NCBI GenBank assembly: GCA_964020155.1
Contig: OZ026558.1
Coordinates: 1,496,416-1,560,415 of the forward strand
Reading direction: 5' to 3'
Length of the DNA stretch: 64,000 bases
Source: Chondrilla cf. caribensis
Lineage: Eukaryota > Porifera > Demospongiae > Chondrillida > Chondrillidae
The notes under the pieces were generated by a model. The model was not told the DNA's origin. It searched no databases and saw only the letters and a program-made list of their open reading frames with translations. Of the stretch, positions 12,536 through 22,769 are shown piece after piece. Position numbers and translations under genes: made by a program. Position 1 is the first letter of the stretch. Every line of letters begins with the position of its first letter.

Positions 12536-12701
12536 CCTAATATATCTGCACTGCATATAATCTCCATTGCACAAATTATGCCACTAACTGTATTGTAATG
12601 TATTGAATGTACGTATGTACGTTAACTCATACATATGTATAAAAAGTATTAATAAGATAATAATATTATCTGTACTCATAAATCTGCTATATTATGGTAT
12701 G

Positions 12702-12707
12702 TTTATT
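12702..12707 (-). terminator. Poly(A) signal AATAAA, likely for collagen-like gene 1
   Basis: Reads AATAAA on the minus strand, about 28 nt after the stop codon of the gene at 12736-13761. Confidence 0.5.
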
Positions 12708-12735
12708 TGCTGTACTGAATTGAACCTGATTTGGT

Positions 12736-13761
12736 CTAGTAAACATAAATTTCAACTTGCTCTGTGGCAACTATGTCGAAATGTACTCCACTTACACTGC
12801 ACCAGCGAATTTCCACATCGTCTTGTGTTGGAGTACTGAGATCCCTAGTAAACCAAGGAGCTCGGGGGTTATTACAGCATTTGCTCTTAGGATAGCAGTC
12901 CTGATTGTCCCAGAGGGTGTTGTTAGTGAACCATTGATATAAGTGAGGACGATAGCGCGTAGCACTCTCACAATAATAGTTATCACCGACATATGATGGA
13001 GGACTTCTCCCTGGGAACTTAGCACAAGGACAGTTACATCCATGAGAGGTGGATTCCTGTAGTCCACCTGCGTAGGTCCAGATGTGGGTTCTGCTACCAG
13101 GTGCACCATGTGTGATGGAGAGGCCTGAGACATAGCTTTCATCGAGTGACGTCTGATTGAGGTAGAAAGCACAAGGATGGTGGAACGAGAACCCTACAGC
13201 CCTACCACATACATGAGTGTATTCATAGTTGAAGGTGGGGAAGGTGACAGAGGAACAGGTTTTGTATATGGTATCATTCCCTCCACACAGCTCCCTTTCG
13301 TTTGCTGTGTAGTTTGTCAGAGGTGATGGACAGGTCCCTCCAGGATTGGTCATGTCAATGTTCACCACTCTCATTATTCCTCTCACTCCACACTTGTCTG
13401 CTTCCATGTAACAGTACATCGATCTGGTCATGTTTGATTCTGTCTGAATCCAGTAGTTCTGAGATGAAGCATTCGGGTTACATGCAAGAATATCATGACA
13501 AGAGGAGGCAGGATTGTCCTCTGTGAGACCAACTGTGCATGAAGGTGGAGAAAAAACACTACCAATTGGTTGTGGTGGCTCTGGTGGACCTACTACTCCA
13601 TCATCATGTTCATCACAACTGTTCACTCCAGGTGGACCTGGTGGACCTTGTAAACAGCAACTGCTACAGGTAGCATTAGGAGCAATGTCCCCATCATGAC
13701 CTTTACTGGAGACCACAACTACAATACTGAAGAGTAGAGCTAGTACTGGGTTAACAGTCAT
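12736..13761 (-). CDS. Collagen/fibrinogen-like secreted protein, array copy 1 (degenerate collagen)
   Basis: Single-exon, 341 residues. A hydrophobic signal peptide (MTVNPVLALLFSIVVVVSS) is followed by C32, C35 and C36 and only three Gly-X-Y triplets. The rest of the collagen is replaced by an acidic stretch (SCDEHDDG) and GPPEPPQPIG, and the Pro/Thr linker of the sister genes is missing. The C-terminal domain is complete: a fibrinogen-like start (PASSCHDILACNPNASSQNYW), VRGIMRVVNIDMTNPGGTCP, CSSVTFPTFNYEYTHVCGR, SITHGAPGSRTHIWTYAGG, a CNCPC motif, and an ending DDVEIRWC...VEIYVY. That domain recurs in sponge and cnidarian extracellular proteins; its ligand is unknown. Probably secreted or matrix-bound. 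Loss of the collagen stem suggests it may not trimerise. Confidence 0.88.
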   Translation of the reverse strand: MTVNPVLALLFSIVVVVSSKGHDGDIAPNATCSSCCLQGPPGPPGVNSCDEHDDGVVGPPEPPQPIGSVFSPPSCTVGLTEDNPASSCHDILACNPNASSQNYWIQTESNMTRSMYCYMEADKCGVRGIMRVVNIDMTNPGGTCPSPLTNYTANERELCGGNDTIYKTCSSVTFPTFNYEYTHVCGRAVGFSFHHPCAFYLNQTSLDESYVSGLSITHGAPGSRTHIWTYAGGLQESTSHGCNCPCAKFPGRSPPSYVGDNYYCESATRYRPHLYQWFTNNTLWDNQDCYPKSKCCNNPRAPWFTRDLSTPTQDDVEIRWCSVSGVHFDIVATEQVEIYVY

Positions 13762-14128
13762 CTTTTGCTAACCATCAACTGATGTCTACTCCCAACTTAC
13801 TAGTACTTAAAACATACCTAGCATACATACACCTGATATCATGTACAAAGAATATACAGTACCTCTTCAATGATGATAGCACAGTTACTACCTATACATT
13901 GTATGCTACACACTCATATTATACTATTCCTTAGTGTAAGTATACAGTATAACACAAACACATCCCCTTTCCATGTTACTGAGAGATGAAGTGAACTGAA
14001 AATGGTACAATTACTGTAATCAGAGAGGCTATCTGTAGTGGTTTTGTTACATTATATTGTTTACTGTTTGGAGTCACTTGTATGGCTTCATTGGTTGCAT
14101 GCACATTATAATGCCTCTTCACTGAACC

Positions 14129-14195
<67 letters not shown>

Positions 14196-14577
14196 GTATG
14201 TGTGTGTGTGTGTGTGTGTGTTTCAATGCACGGGCATGTGCATGTGCTAGCATGTGTACATTTATGTGTTTGTGTGCGATTATATTGTATCAGTGTAATA
14301 TGCTTTGAACAACAGTACCATATCTTGACAACTTACCAAATGTTATTACATATTAGCACTTACAGTATACACACATAATATGTATTATTATTATTAATAT
14401 TATGTATTTCCTTAATTATTCACTCACAAACACGGATTGTGCAACTAATTGTTGTCATATGGATGTTTAAACAAACATTGCATACACTTTCACATTAATT
14501 TTATGCATGAATACACACACTAATATTATTGTTACACTTTAGGTATTCATTACTACATATGGTGGACTTTATATGTT
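13762..14577. other. Array spacer upstream of copy 1
   Basis: Contains the copy 1 promoter side (conserved 5' leader CAACTGATGTC...CTAGTA, minus strand), a (TG)n tract at 14131-14220, and the 3' flank of copy 2. It matches the spacers at 18983-19790 and 21759-23178, so it is part of the duplicated unit. Confidence 0.75.
14131..14222. repeat. (TG)n microsatellite in array spacer
   Basis: Located after CACTGAACCAC, the same position as the TG tracts at 19350 and 22131 in the paralogous spacers, so it was present before the duplication. Confidence 0.93.
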
Positions 14578-15975
14578 TCAGTATACATAAATCTCAACTA
14601 GTTCAGTGGCAACTCTGTTGAAACGTAGTCCCTGTCCAGTACACCAGCGAATCTCGACATCATTTCGTGTTGCTCTGTTGAGCTCTCTCACAAACCAAGG
14701 AGCCCGAGTGCTATTACAGCAACTGCTTCCCAGATAGCAGTCCTGACTGTCCCACAGTGCATTGTCAGTGAACCAACGGCCTGGGGTTGAGGGAGGACGG
14801 TGATTGGCACTCTCACAATAATAATTATCACCGACATATGGTGGAGGTGGTGCTCCTGGGAACTTAGCACAAGGACAGTTACAATTAGAGAAGAAGGATT
14901 CCTGGAAGCCACCAGCATAGGTCCAGATGTGGGTTCGGCTACCAGGTGCACCATGAGTGATGGAGAGCCCTGAGACATATGCACCTTCAAGTGTACGTCC
15001 TGAACTGAAGTGGAAAGCACAGGGAGAGTGGTAAGAGAACCCTACAGCCCTACCACATACACGAGTGTATTGGTAGTTGAAGGTGGGGAAGGTGACAGAG
15101 GAACATGTCAGTCCCTTAGGATTGCTGCCTCCACAAAGTCTCTTTCCGCTCGTAGTATAGAGTGTCAGAGGTGATGGACAGGTCCCTCCAGGATTGGTCA
15201 TGTCAATGTTCACCACTCTCATCATTCCTCTCACTCCACACTTGCCTCCTTCCATGTAACAGTACATCGATCTGGTCATGTTTGATTCTGTCTGAATCCA
15301 GTAGTTCTGAGATGAAGCATTTGGGTTACATGCAAGGATATCACGACAAGAGGAGGCTGGGTTGTCCTCTGTGAGACCAACTGGACATGAGAGTGGCTGG
15401 AATGTGGATTTTGGTGGAGGGGTTATTATGAGAGTTGTCTGTGGGGTTGCAGTAACAGATTCAGTGAGGACAGCTGTAGGAGTAGTAGCCACAGATGGTG
15501 ATGGTGGAATAGAACCAGCTGACCGAAGAGTTGTGGACTGTGGTGGAGGAGTTGGAATGGGAGTTGGTTGCAGGGTCACTGTAACAATTATCGTAGTAGT
15601 AATAGTAGCTCTGATCTGTGGAGAAGCAACTGTTACTGTTGTAGTTGACACAGATGGTGATGGTGAAATAGCTTTTGTCGACTGAACATTGCTTGAAGTG
15701 TTTTTGATTTCGTCCTTGACAATGTGACTAATAACTTGACGAAGTTCTTCCAAATTGCAACCAATCATGCCTGGTGGTCCTGGTGGACCCACAGCTCCAT
15801 CGCGACCGTCACGACCGTTCAACCCGTCTCGACCGTTCACTCCAGGTGGACCTGTTGGACCTTGTAAACAGCAACTGCTACAGGTAGCATTAGGAGCAAT
15901 GTCCCCATCATGTCCTTTACTGGAGACTACAACTACAATACTGAAGAGTAGAGCTAGTACTGGGTTAACAGTCAT
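14578..15975 (-). CDS. Collagen/fibrinogen-like secreted protein, array copy 2 (long linker)
   Basis: Single-exon, 465 residues. Signal peptide 1-19, C32/C35/C36, then 11 Gly-X-Y triplets (39-71) with GRDG repeats, and a short helical neck (CNLEELRQVISHIVKDEIKN) that may help trimerisation. A Pro/Ser/Thr-rich linker of roughly 110 residues follows, probably O-glycosylated. From about residue 200 comes the fibrinogen-like Cys-rich domain: CPVGLTEDNPASSCRDILAC, GVRGMMRVVNIDM, VCGRAVGFSY, THIWTYAGGFQE, NCNCPCAKFPG, CCNSTRAPWFVRELN, DDVEIRWC. Several N-glycosylation sequons (NAT, NAS, NMT, NST). It shares the long linker and the C-terminal form with copy 5, so these two form a subgroup. The role is unknown; a soluble collagen-stalked recognition or matrix molecule is an inference from the architecture. 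Confidence 0.92.
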   Translation of the reverse strand: MTVNPVLALLFSIVVVVSSKGHDGDIAPNATCSSCCLQGPTGPPGVNGRDGLNGRDGRDGAVGPPGPPGMIGCNLEELRQVISHIVKDEIKNTSSNVQSTKAISPSPSVSTTTVTVASPQIRATITTTIIVTVTLQPTPIPTPPPQSTTLRSAGSIPPSPSVATTPTAVLTESVTATPQTTLIITPPPKSTFQPLSCPVGLTEDNPASSCRDILACNPNASSQNYWIQTESNMTRSMYCYMEGGKCGVRGMMRVVNIDMTNPGGTCPSPLTLYTTSGKRLCGGSNPKGLTCSSVTFPTFNYQYTRVCGRAVGFSYHSPCAFHFSSGRTLEGAYVSGLSITHGAPGSRTHIWTYAGGFQESFFSNCNCPCAKFPGAPPPPYVGDNYYCESANHRPPSTPGRWFTDNALWDSQDCYLGSSCCNSTRAPWFVRELNRATRNDVEIRWCTGQGLRFNRVATELVEIYVY

Positions 15976-16734
15976 CTTGTACCAAACAACAACTGGTGTC
16001 TACTCCCAACAGGCTAGCATTTTATGCAGTGTATTGGTGATAGGAATTTCACACTCTATATATTATATACTGTACATATTGGCTATAGGAGAATGTGATG
16101 CACTAATGGACACACCCACTGTAATAAAGAAGGAACTGTCTGTAAAGAAGCCAGGGGTGTACTGCCCCATCCCCTCTACTGCTGATAAGATGTTCCCTGA
16201 ATGACTATAATGTGACGTCCTATGGTGTTTCTTCTAAAAACCTGAATTAAATAATCAATGCACCACTATGGTACTCCAATTGTGTCCATGAAAGCAAAGT
16301 GGCACAGAAAGACACACCCACTGTAATATAGGAGGAACTGACAGTGTAGAAGCCACATGTAGTAACTTCACACTTTTTACTGCTGAATGAGATGTAATCT
16401 GTATGGCTTAGGTGATATGATACTTCAAGAAAACTGAAACCTCAACATCTAATCACCACCTTCACATCGATGTATACCACAGTAACCTGTGTAAGCACAG
16501 TCAGACATAACATGTACACTATGCACACCACATACACCCACTTCCCATGTGTGCAATTGTCAACAAATACAGCTGAAATTGCAGTTCCATTTCACATCTA
16601 ATATTACTGCTGTAGTGTTTACTGTTCAAACTGTTATGTATGCATGGCTTCATTGAATTATACTGTTTACATACACACACACATCATAACAATATGCGGT
16701 TATTATGCTGCATGTTGATGCCAAAATCAAAATT

Positions 16735-16815
16735 AATGTGACCAGATCGATGTACTGTTACATGGAAACAGACAAGTGTGGAGTGAGAGGAATGATGAGA
16801 GTGGTGAACGTTTAT
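16735..16815 (+). pseudogene. Inverted fragment of a collagen/fibrinogen-like paralogue
   Basis: On the plus strand this reads NVTRSMYCYMETDKCGVRG followed by MMRVVNV, an exact family segment from the middle of the domain, but opposite to all intact copies. It is only about 27 codons long and enters non-family sequence at both ends. It is a relic of a copy inserted or inverted within the array, not a functional gene. Confidence 0.85.
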
Positions 16816-16930
16816 GATATTGCTGCATGTATACTCACTACAGCCATTCATATAGTATAACATGTGCGCATACTGGAGCCATTGCGTTCACTCATTAAGC
16901 ATCCAACAATATAATATACAGTGACTATTC

Positions 16931-17452
16931 GTTAATCCACCGCAATTGATTCAGGTGAAATTTTGGCAGATTAATGATATGGTAGATTATACTGATCTTC
17001 TTCAAGATGTCTCCTACCATTTAAGGCGCAATTTGTATGCTCCGTTGCAGTTGCAGTTCTTTTTCACATCCAATAATATTGCTGTAATGTTTACTGTTCA
17101 AACTGTTATGTATGACTTCATTGAATTATATTGTACGTTCGGCGTCTTTGAGAAACGGTCTGTGAGTATTTTCATGTTGTCGTCGGATTCCTCTCTCTGC
17201 ATTCGGAAATCTACTTCTTATGCTTCATTGTCAATTTTGGAATGCTTTGCTGCTATTATGCTCCACACTAAGACAACTTCTTATAAAATTGGCAGATTAT
17301 CTGTAACTGAAGTCCATACAAAAGTGCAAATTGGTACACAGAAGAATGGAGGATGGCGAAATTGTGAGATGGCAGATTACTTGTAAAGAGTAGCTATACA
17401 AACAAATTCATTTCACAATATTATGGCGGATAAAACGGTTTGGCGGATTAAC
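16931..17452. mobile_element. MITE with GTTAATCCACCG / TGGCGGATTAAC ends
   Basis: Short inverted ends (about 11 bp) bracket 520 bp of non-coding sequence with internal GGCAGATTA motifs. A shorter copy sits at 19840-20244 at the equivalent place of the next spacer, so it inserted before the spacer was duplicated. Confidence 0.6.
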
Positions 17453-17481
17453 AAATAATCACGGTGATACATTATTTGAAC

Positions 17482-17487
17482 TTTATT
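17482..17487 (-). terminator. Poly(A) signal AATAAA, likely for copy 3
   Basis: Minus-strand AATAAA about 185 nt after the stop of the gene at 17672-18982. The copy 6 equivalent is intact at 25410-25415; in copy 4 the matching site near 20280 has changed to CATAAA. Confidence 0.5.
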
Positions 17488-17671
17488 ATGCAATGGTATT
17501 AATTATTATTAAAGCAATCACAAAAATTCTCTATGGCCTATTAAGTATTATAATAAGTCCTCTCAATCACACTCAATATGTGTTGCTTCACATGCCCGCA
17601 CACACACACACACATGCACACAATCACACACGCACATACACACATTCCTATACTCCTGGATATGAGATGTT

Positions 17672-18982
17672 CTAGTACAGGTATATCTCAACTACTTCAG
17701 TACCAACACGATCATAACGCAATCCCTGTCCACTGCACCAGCGAATCTCTACATCGTCTCGTGTTGGAATGTTGAGCTCTCTAGTAAACCAGGGAGCTCG
17801 GGGATTATTACAGCAATTGCTTCCTGGATAGCAGTCCTGATTGTCCCAGAGGGTGTTGTTAGTGTACCAACGTCTTGGTGTTGGAGGAGGATATTGTGTG
17901 GCACTCTCACAATAATAGTTATCACCGACATATGATGGAGGACTTCTCCCTGGGAACTTAGAACAAGGACAGTTACACGCATGTGAAAACGATTCTTGGA
18001 AGCCGCCAGCGTAGGTCCAGATGTGAGTTCTGTTACCAGGTGCACCATGTGTGATTGAGAGGCCTGAGACGTAAGCTCCATTAAGGTATTGTGTATTACC
18101 AATATTTGGGCGAGTGTAGTAAAAAGCACAGGGATGGTTGTAAGAGAACCCTACAGCCCTACCACATACATGAGTGTATTGGTAGTTGAAGGTGGGGAAG
18201 GTGACAGAGGAACAGGTTTGACGTCCTGGTTTGTTACCTACACAGAATCTCTTCCTGTTTACTGTGTAGTTTGTCAGAGGTAATGGACAGGTCTCTCCAG
18301 GATTGGTCATGTCAATGTTCACCACTCTCATCATTCCTCTCACTCCACACTTGTCTGCTTCCATGTAACAGTACATCGATCTGGTCACATTCAATTTTGT
18401 CCTAATCCAGTAGTTCTGAGATGAAGCACTCGAGTTACATACAAGAATATCACGACACGAGGAGGCTGGTTTGTCCTCTGTGAGACCAACTGTGCATGAA
18501 GGTGGCTGGGATGTTGGTTGTGGTGAGGGGGTGAGTATGAGTGTTGTCCGCAGAGTTTCTGTAACAGTCACTGTAGTAGTAATAGTGTCTCTGATCTGCA
18601 GAGAAGCATTTGTTACAGTAGGAGTTAATACCGATGGTGATGGTTGAATAGGTGTTGTGGGTTGTTTAAGGGTTGAAATTTTCTTGACTTCATCTTTGAC
18701 GATGTGACTAATAACTTGATGAAGTTGTTCCAGATTGCAACCAATCATGCCTGATGGTCCTGGTGGACCTACTGCTCCATCGCGACCGTCACGACCGTTC
18801 ACTCCATTGACACCGTTTATTCCTGGTGTACCATCTCGACCGTTCACTCCAGGTGGACCTGGTGGACCTTGTAAACAGCAACTGCTACAGGTAGCATTAG
18901 GAGCAATGTCCCCATCATGACCTTTACTGGAGACCACAACTACAATACTGAAGAGTAGAGCTAGTACTGGGTTAACAGTCAT
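17672..18982 (-). CDS. Collagen/fibrinogen-like secreted protein, array copy 3
   Basis: Single-exon, 436 residues. It has the same signal peptide and CSSCC motif as its sisters, then 14 Gly-X-Y triplets including GINGVNGVNGRDGRDG, a neck CNLEQLHQVISHIVKDEVKK, and a linker of about 80 residues rich in Pro, Thr and Ser. The C-terminal domain has the full set of family motifs, with an insertion (YYTRPNIGNTQYLNGAY) absent from copies 2 and 5. It ends VEIYLY instead of VEIYVY. It groups with copies 4 and 6 by length, linker and insertion. Expected to be secreted; partner unknown. Confidence 0.92.
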   Translation of the reverse strand: MTVNPVLALLFSIVVVVSSKGHDGDIAPNATCSSCCLQGPPGPPGVNGRDGTPGINGVNGVNGRDGRDGAVGPPGPSGMIGCNLEQLHQVISHIVKDEVKKISTLKQPTTPIQPSPSVLTPTVTNASLQIRDTITTTVTVTETLRTTLILTPSPQPTSQPPSCTVGLTEDKPASSCRDILVCNSSASSQNYWIRTKLNVTRSMYCYMEADKCGVRGMMRVVNIDMTNPGETCPLPLTNYTVNRKRFCVGNKPGRQTCSSVTFPTFNYQYTHVCGRAVGFSYNHPCAFYYTRPNIGNTQYLNGAYVSGLSITHGAPGNRTHIWTYAGGFQESFSHACNCPCSKFPGRSPPSYVGDNYYCESATQYPPPTPRRWYTNNTLWDNQDCYPGSNCCNNPRAPWFTRELNIPTRDDVEIRWCSGQGLRYDRVGTEVVEIYLY

Positions 18983-19348
18983 CTTGTACTAACCAAGAAC
19001 TGATGTCAACTTTCAACTCACTAGCACTTTAAACATACCTAGCATACGTTAACCTGATATCATGTACACATATTATACAGTATACCTCTTCAATTATAAT
19101 ATCAAAATTACTACATATACATTGTATGGTTTACACTCATATATACTATTCCTTAGTGTAAGTATACAGTATAGCACAAGTACATCCCCTCTCCATGTTA
19201 CTGAGAGATGAAGTGAACTGAAAATGGTACAATTACTGTAATCAGAGAGGCTATTAGTAGTGGTTTTGTTCCATTATATTGTTTACTGTTTGAAGTCATT
19301 GTATGGCTTCATTGGTTGCCCGTACATTATAATGCTCCTTCGCTGAAC

Positions 19349-19349
<1 letters not shown>

Positions 19350-19408
<59 letters not shown>

Positions 19409-19420
19409 TATGTGTGTGTG
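19350..19420. repeat. (TG)n microsatellite in array spacer
   Basis: Same relative position as the tracts at 14131 and 22131. Confidence 0.92.
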
Positions 19421-19739
19421 CGTGTGCATGCTAGCATGTGTACATTCATGTGTTTGTGTGTGAATATATTGTAACACGTAATATGATATGAGGCTTTGAG
19501 CCACATGCAGTACCATATCTTGACAACTTACCAACTGACCATACGTTATTATTATAATTTACTACACACAATATACACGCATAATAATATGTGTGCCCTT
19601 GATTATTCACTCACAATCACGGGTTGGACAACTAATTGTTGTCATGTGGATGTTTAGCAGACATTGCATACATTCTCACTTATGCATAAATACACACATT
19701 AATATTATTGTTGCACTTTGAGTATTCACTACTACATAC

Positions 19740-19786
19740 GTATGGTGGACTTTATATGTTTCAGTATACATAAATCTCAACTAGTT
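19740..19786 (-). pseudogene. 3'-end relic of a deleted array gene
   Basis: The plus-strand text TTTCAGTATACATAAATCTC followed by AACTAGTT equals the 3' end of copies 2 and 5 (minus strand: LVEIYVY, stop, short 3' flank). Just after CTAGTT the match ends and spacer sequence typical of the promoter side of copies 2 and 5 (GGAGCCATTGCGTTCACTCA) begins. The whole body of one long-linker copy has been deleted between these points. Confidence 0.85.
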
Positions 19787-19839
19787 ATAGGAGGATACTG
19801 GAGCCATTGCGTTCACTCATTTAGCATCCAACAATATTC

Positions 19840-20244
19840 GTTAATCCGCCGCAATTGGTTCAGGTGAAATATGGCAGATTAATGTTATGGTGGATTATAC
19901 TGATCTTCTTCGAGATGTCTCCTACCATTTAAAGTGCAATTCATATGTTCTGCATCTTCGAGAAATGGTCTGTGAGTATTTTCACGTTGTCGTCGGATTC
20001 CTCCCTGCATTCGGAAATCTACTTCATCTGCTTCATTGCTTTGCTTCTATTATGCTCTACACTAAGACAACTTCTTAAAATTGGCAGATTATCTGTAACT
20101 GAAGTCCATTCAAAAGTGCAAATTGGTACACAGAAGAATGGCGGATGGCGGAATTGTGAGATGGCGGATTACTTGTAAAGAGTAGCCATACAAACGAACT
20201 CGTTTCATAATAATATGGCGGATAAAACAGTTTGGCGGATTAAC
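19840..20244. mobile_element. MITE copy, shorter sister of 16931-17452
   Basis: It starts GTTAATCCGCCGCAATTGG and ends TTTGGCGGATTAAC. Relative to the copy at 16931 it has internal deletions of about 120 bp in total. Confidence 0.6.
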
Positions 20245-20447
20245 AAACAATCACGTGCGGTAATACATTATTTGAACTTTTTTATGCAATGGTATTAATT
20301 ATTATTAAAGCAACCACATAAATTCTCTATGGCCTATTGAGTATTCTAATAAGTCCTCTCATTCACACTCAATATGTGTTGCTTCACATGCCCACACACA
20401 CTCACACGCACATACACACATTCCTATACTCCTGGATAAGAGATGTT

Positions 20448-21758
20448 CTAGTACACGTATATCTCAACTACTTCAGTACCAACACGATCATAAAGCAATC
20501 CCTGTCCACTGCACCAACGAATCTCTACATCGTCTCGTGTTGGAATGTTGAGCTCTCTAGTAAACCAAGGAGCTCGGGGGTTATTACAGCAATTGCTTCC
20601 TGGATAGCAGTCCTGATTGTCCCAGAGGGTGTTGTTAGTGTACCAACGTCTTGGTGTTGGAGGAGGATATTGTGTAGCACTCTCACAATAATAGTTATCA
20701 CCAACATATGATGGAGGAGGTGCTCCTGGGAACTTGGCACAAGGACAGTTACACGCATGTGAAAATGATTCTTGGAAGCCGCCAGCGTAGGTCCAGATGT
20801 GAGTTCTGTTACCAGGTGCACCGTGTGTGATGGAGAGGCCTGAGACGTAAGCTCCATTAAGGTATTGTGTATTATCAATATTAGGCCGAGTGTAGTAGAA
20901 AGCACAGGGATGGTTGTAAGAGAAACCTACAGCCCTACCACATACATGAGTGTATCGGTAGTTGAAGGTGGGGAAGGTGACAGAGGAACAGGTTTGGCTT
21001 CCAGGATTACTGCCTCCACAGAATCTATTCCTGTTTACTGTGTAGTTTGTCAGAGGTGATGGACAGGTCTCTCCAGGATTGGTCATGTCAATGTTCACCA
21101 CTCTCATCATTCCTCTCACTCCACACTTGTCTCCTTCCATGTAACAGTACATCGATTTGGTCACATTCGATTTTGTCCTAATCCAGTAGTCCTGAGATGA
21201 AGCACTCAAGTTACATACAAGAATATCACGACAAGAGGAGGCTGGATTGTCCCTTGTGAGACCAACTGGACATGAAGGTGGCTGGGATGTTGGTTGTGGT
21301 GAGGGGGTGAGTATGAGTGTTGTCCGCAGAGTTTCTGTAACAGTCACTGTAGTAGTAATAGTGTCTCTGATCTGCAGAGAAGCATTTGTTACAGTAGGAG
21401 TTGATACTGATGGTGATGGTTGAATAGGTGTTGTGGGTTGTTTAAGGGTTAAAATGTTCTTGACTTCATCTTTGACGATGCGACTAATGACTCGATGAAG
21501 TTGTTCCAGATTACAACCAATCGTGCCTGGTGGTCCTGGTGGACCTACTGCTCCATCGCGACCGTCACGACCGTTCACTCCATTGACACCGTTTATTCCT
21601 GGTGTACCATCCCAACCGTTCACTCCAGGTGGACCTGGTGGACCTTGTAAACAGCAACTGCTACAGGTAGCATTAGGAGTAATGTCCCCATCATGACCTT
21701 TACTGGAGACTACAACTACAATACTGAAGAGTAGAGCTAGTACTGGGTTAACAGTCAT
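20448..21758 (-). CDS. Collagen/fibrinogen-like secreted protein, array copy 4
   Basis: Single-exon, 436 residues, closest to copy 3. Signal peptide, C32/C35/C36, 14 collagen triplets (first variable triplet block GVNGWDGTPGING), neck CNLEQLHRVISRIVKDEVKN, and a linker ending PSPQPTSQPPSC. The C-terminal domain carries PASSCRDILVC, GVRGMMRVVNIDM, THIWTYAGGFQES, CNCPCAKFPGAPPPSYVG and ends DDVEIRWC...VEIYVY. KFPGAPPPSYVG resembles copies 2 and 5, whereas copy 3 has KFPGRSPPSYVG, which suggests patchwork exchange (gene conversion) between neighbours. Secreted; function not known. Confidence 0.92.
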   Translation of the reverse strand: MTVNPVLALLFSIVVVVSSKGHDGDITPNATCSSCCLQGPPGPPGVNGWDGTPGINGVNGVNGRDGRDGAVGPPGPPGTIGCNLEQLHRVISRIVKDEVKNILTLKQPTTPIQPSPSVSTPTVTNASLQIRDTITTTVTVTETLRTTLILTPSPQPTSQPPSCPVGLTRDNPASSCRDILVCNLSASSQDYWIRTKSNVTKSMYCYMEGDKCGVRGMMRVVNIDMTNPGETCPSPLTNYTVNRNRFCGGSNPGSQTCSSVTFPTFNYRYTHVCGRAVGFSYNHPCAFYYTRPNIDNTQYLNGAYVSGLSITHGAPGNRTHIWTYAGGFQESFSHACNCPCAKFPGAPPPSYVGDNYYCESATQYPPPTPRRWYTNNTLWDNQDCYPGSNCCNNPRAPWFTRELNIPTRDDVEIRWCSGQGLLYDRVGTEVVEIYVY

Positions 21759-22146
21759 CTTGTACTAACCAACAACTGATGTCAACTTTCAACTCACTAG
21801 CACTTTAAACATACCTAGCATACATTAACCTGATATCATGTACACATAATATATATACAGTATACCTCTTCAATTATAATATCAAAATTACTACATATAC
21901 ATTGTATAGTTTACACTCATATATACTATTCCTTAGTGTAAGTATACAGTATAGCACAAGTACATCCCCTCTCCATGTTACTGAGAGATGATGTGGACTG
22001 AAAATGGTACAATTACTGTAATCAGAGAGGCTATCTGTAGTGGTTTTGTTCCATTATAGTGTTTACTGTTTGGAGTCATTGTATGGCTTCATTGGTTGCC
22101 AGTACATTATAATGCCCCTTGACTGAACCACGTGTGTGTGTGTGCG

Positions 22147-22201
<55 letters not shown>

Positions 22202-22202
22202 G

Positions 22203-22239
<37 letters not shown>

Positions 22240-22426
22240 GTGTGTGTGTGTGTGTCTGTGTGCGTGCGTGCATGTGTGCGTGCATGCGTGCGTGCGTGCG
22301 TGTGTGTGTGTGTGTGTGCGTGCATGTGTGCGTGCATGCGTGCGCGCGTGTGTGTGTGCATGTGCATGCATGTGTGCATGTGTGTGTGTATGTGTGTGTG
22401 TCTATGTGTGTGTGCGTGTGCGTGCA

Positions 22427-22492
<66 letters not shown>

Positions 22493-22557
22493 ATGTGCAT
22501 GCATGCGTGCATGTGCGTGTGTATGTGTGTGTGTCTATGTGTGTGTGTGTGTACGTG

Positions 22558-22611
<54 letters not shown>

Positions 22612-22679
22612 TGTGCATGCATGCGTGCATGTTTGTGTGCATGTGCGTGCATGTGTGCGTGCATGCGTGCATGCGTGCA

Positions 22680-22769
<90 letters not shown>

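Larger units (their letters stand above)
12124..12735. other. Convergent intergenic region, TIMELESS / collagen-like gene 1
   Basis: Lies between the stop codons of TIMELESS (+) and the first array gene (-). It holds a partly duplicated segment (about 12424-12470 and 12547-12600 share GCATATAATCTCCATTGCAC) and poly(A) signals for both genes. No gene is seen. Confidence 0.7.
15976..17671. other. Array spacer between copies 2 and 3
   Basis: Holds the copy 2 promoter side, a segment containing ACCCACTGTAATAAAGAAGG that also occurs near 24712 and 27040, an inverted fragment of a paralogue at 16735-16815, and a MITE at 16931-17452. A minus-strand AATAAA for copy 3 lies at 17482-17487. No intact gene is seen. 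Confidence 0.75.
18983..20447. other. Array spacer between copies 3 and 4, with a deletion scar
   Basis: Contains the copy 3 leader, a (TG)n tract at 19350-19420, the last codons of a lost paralogue at about 19740-19786, and a MITE at 19840-20244. No intact gene is seen. Confidence 0.75.
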
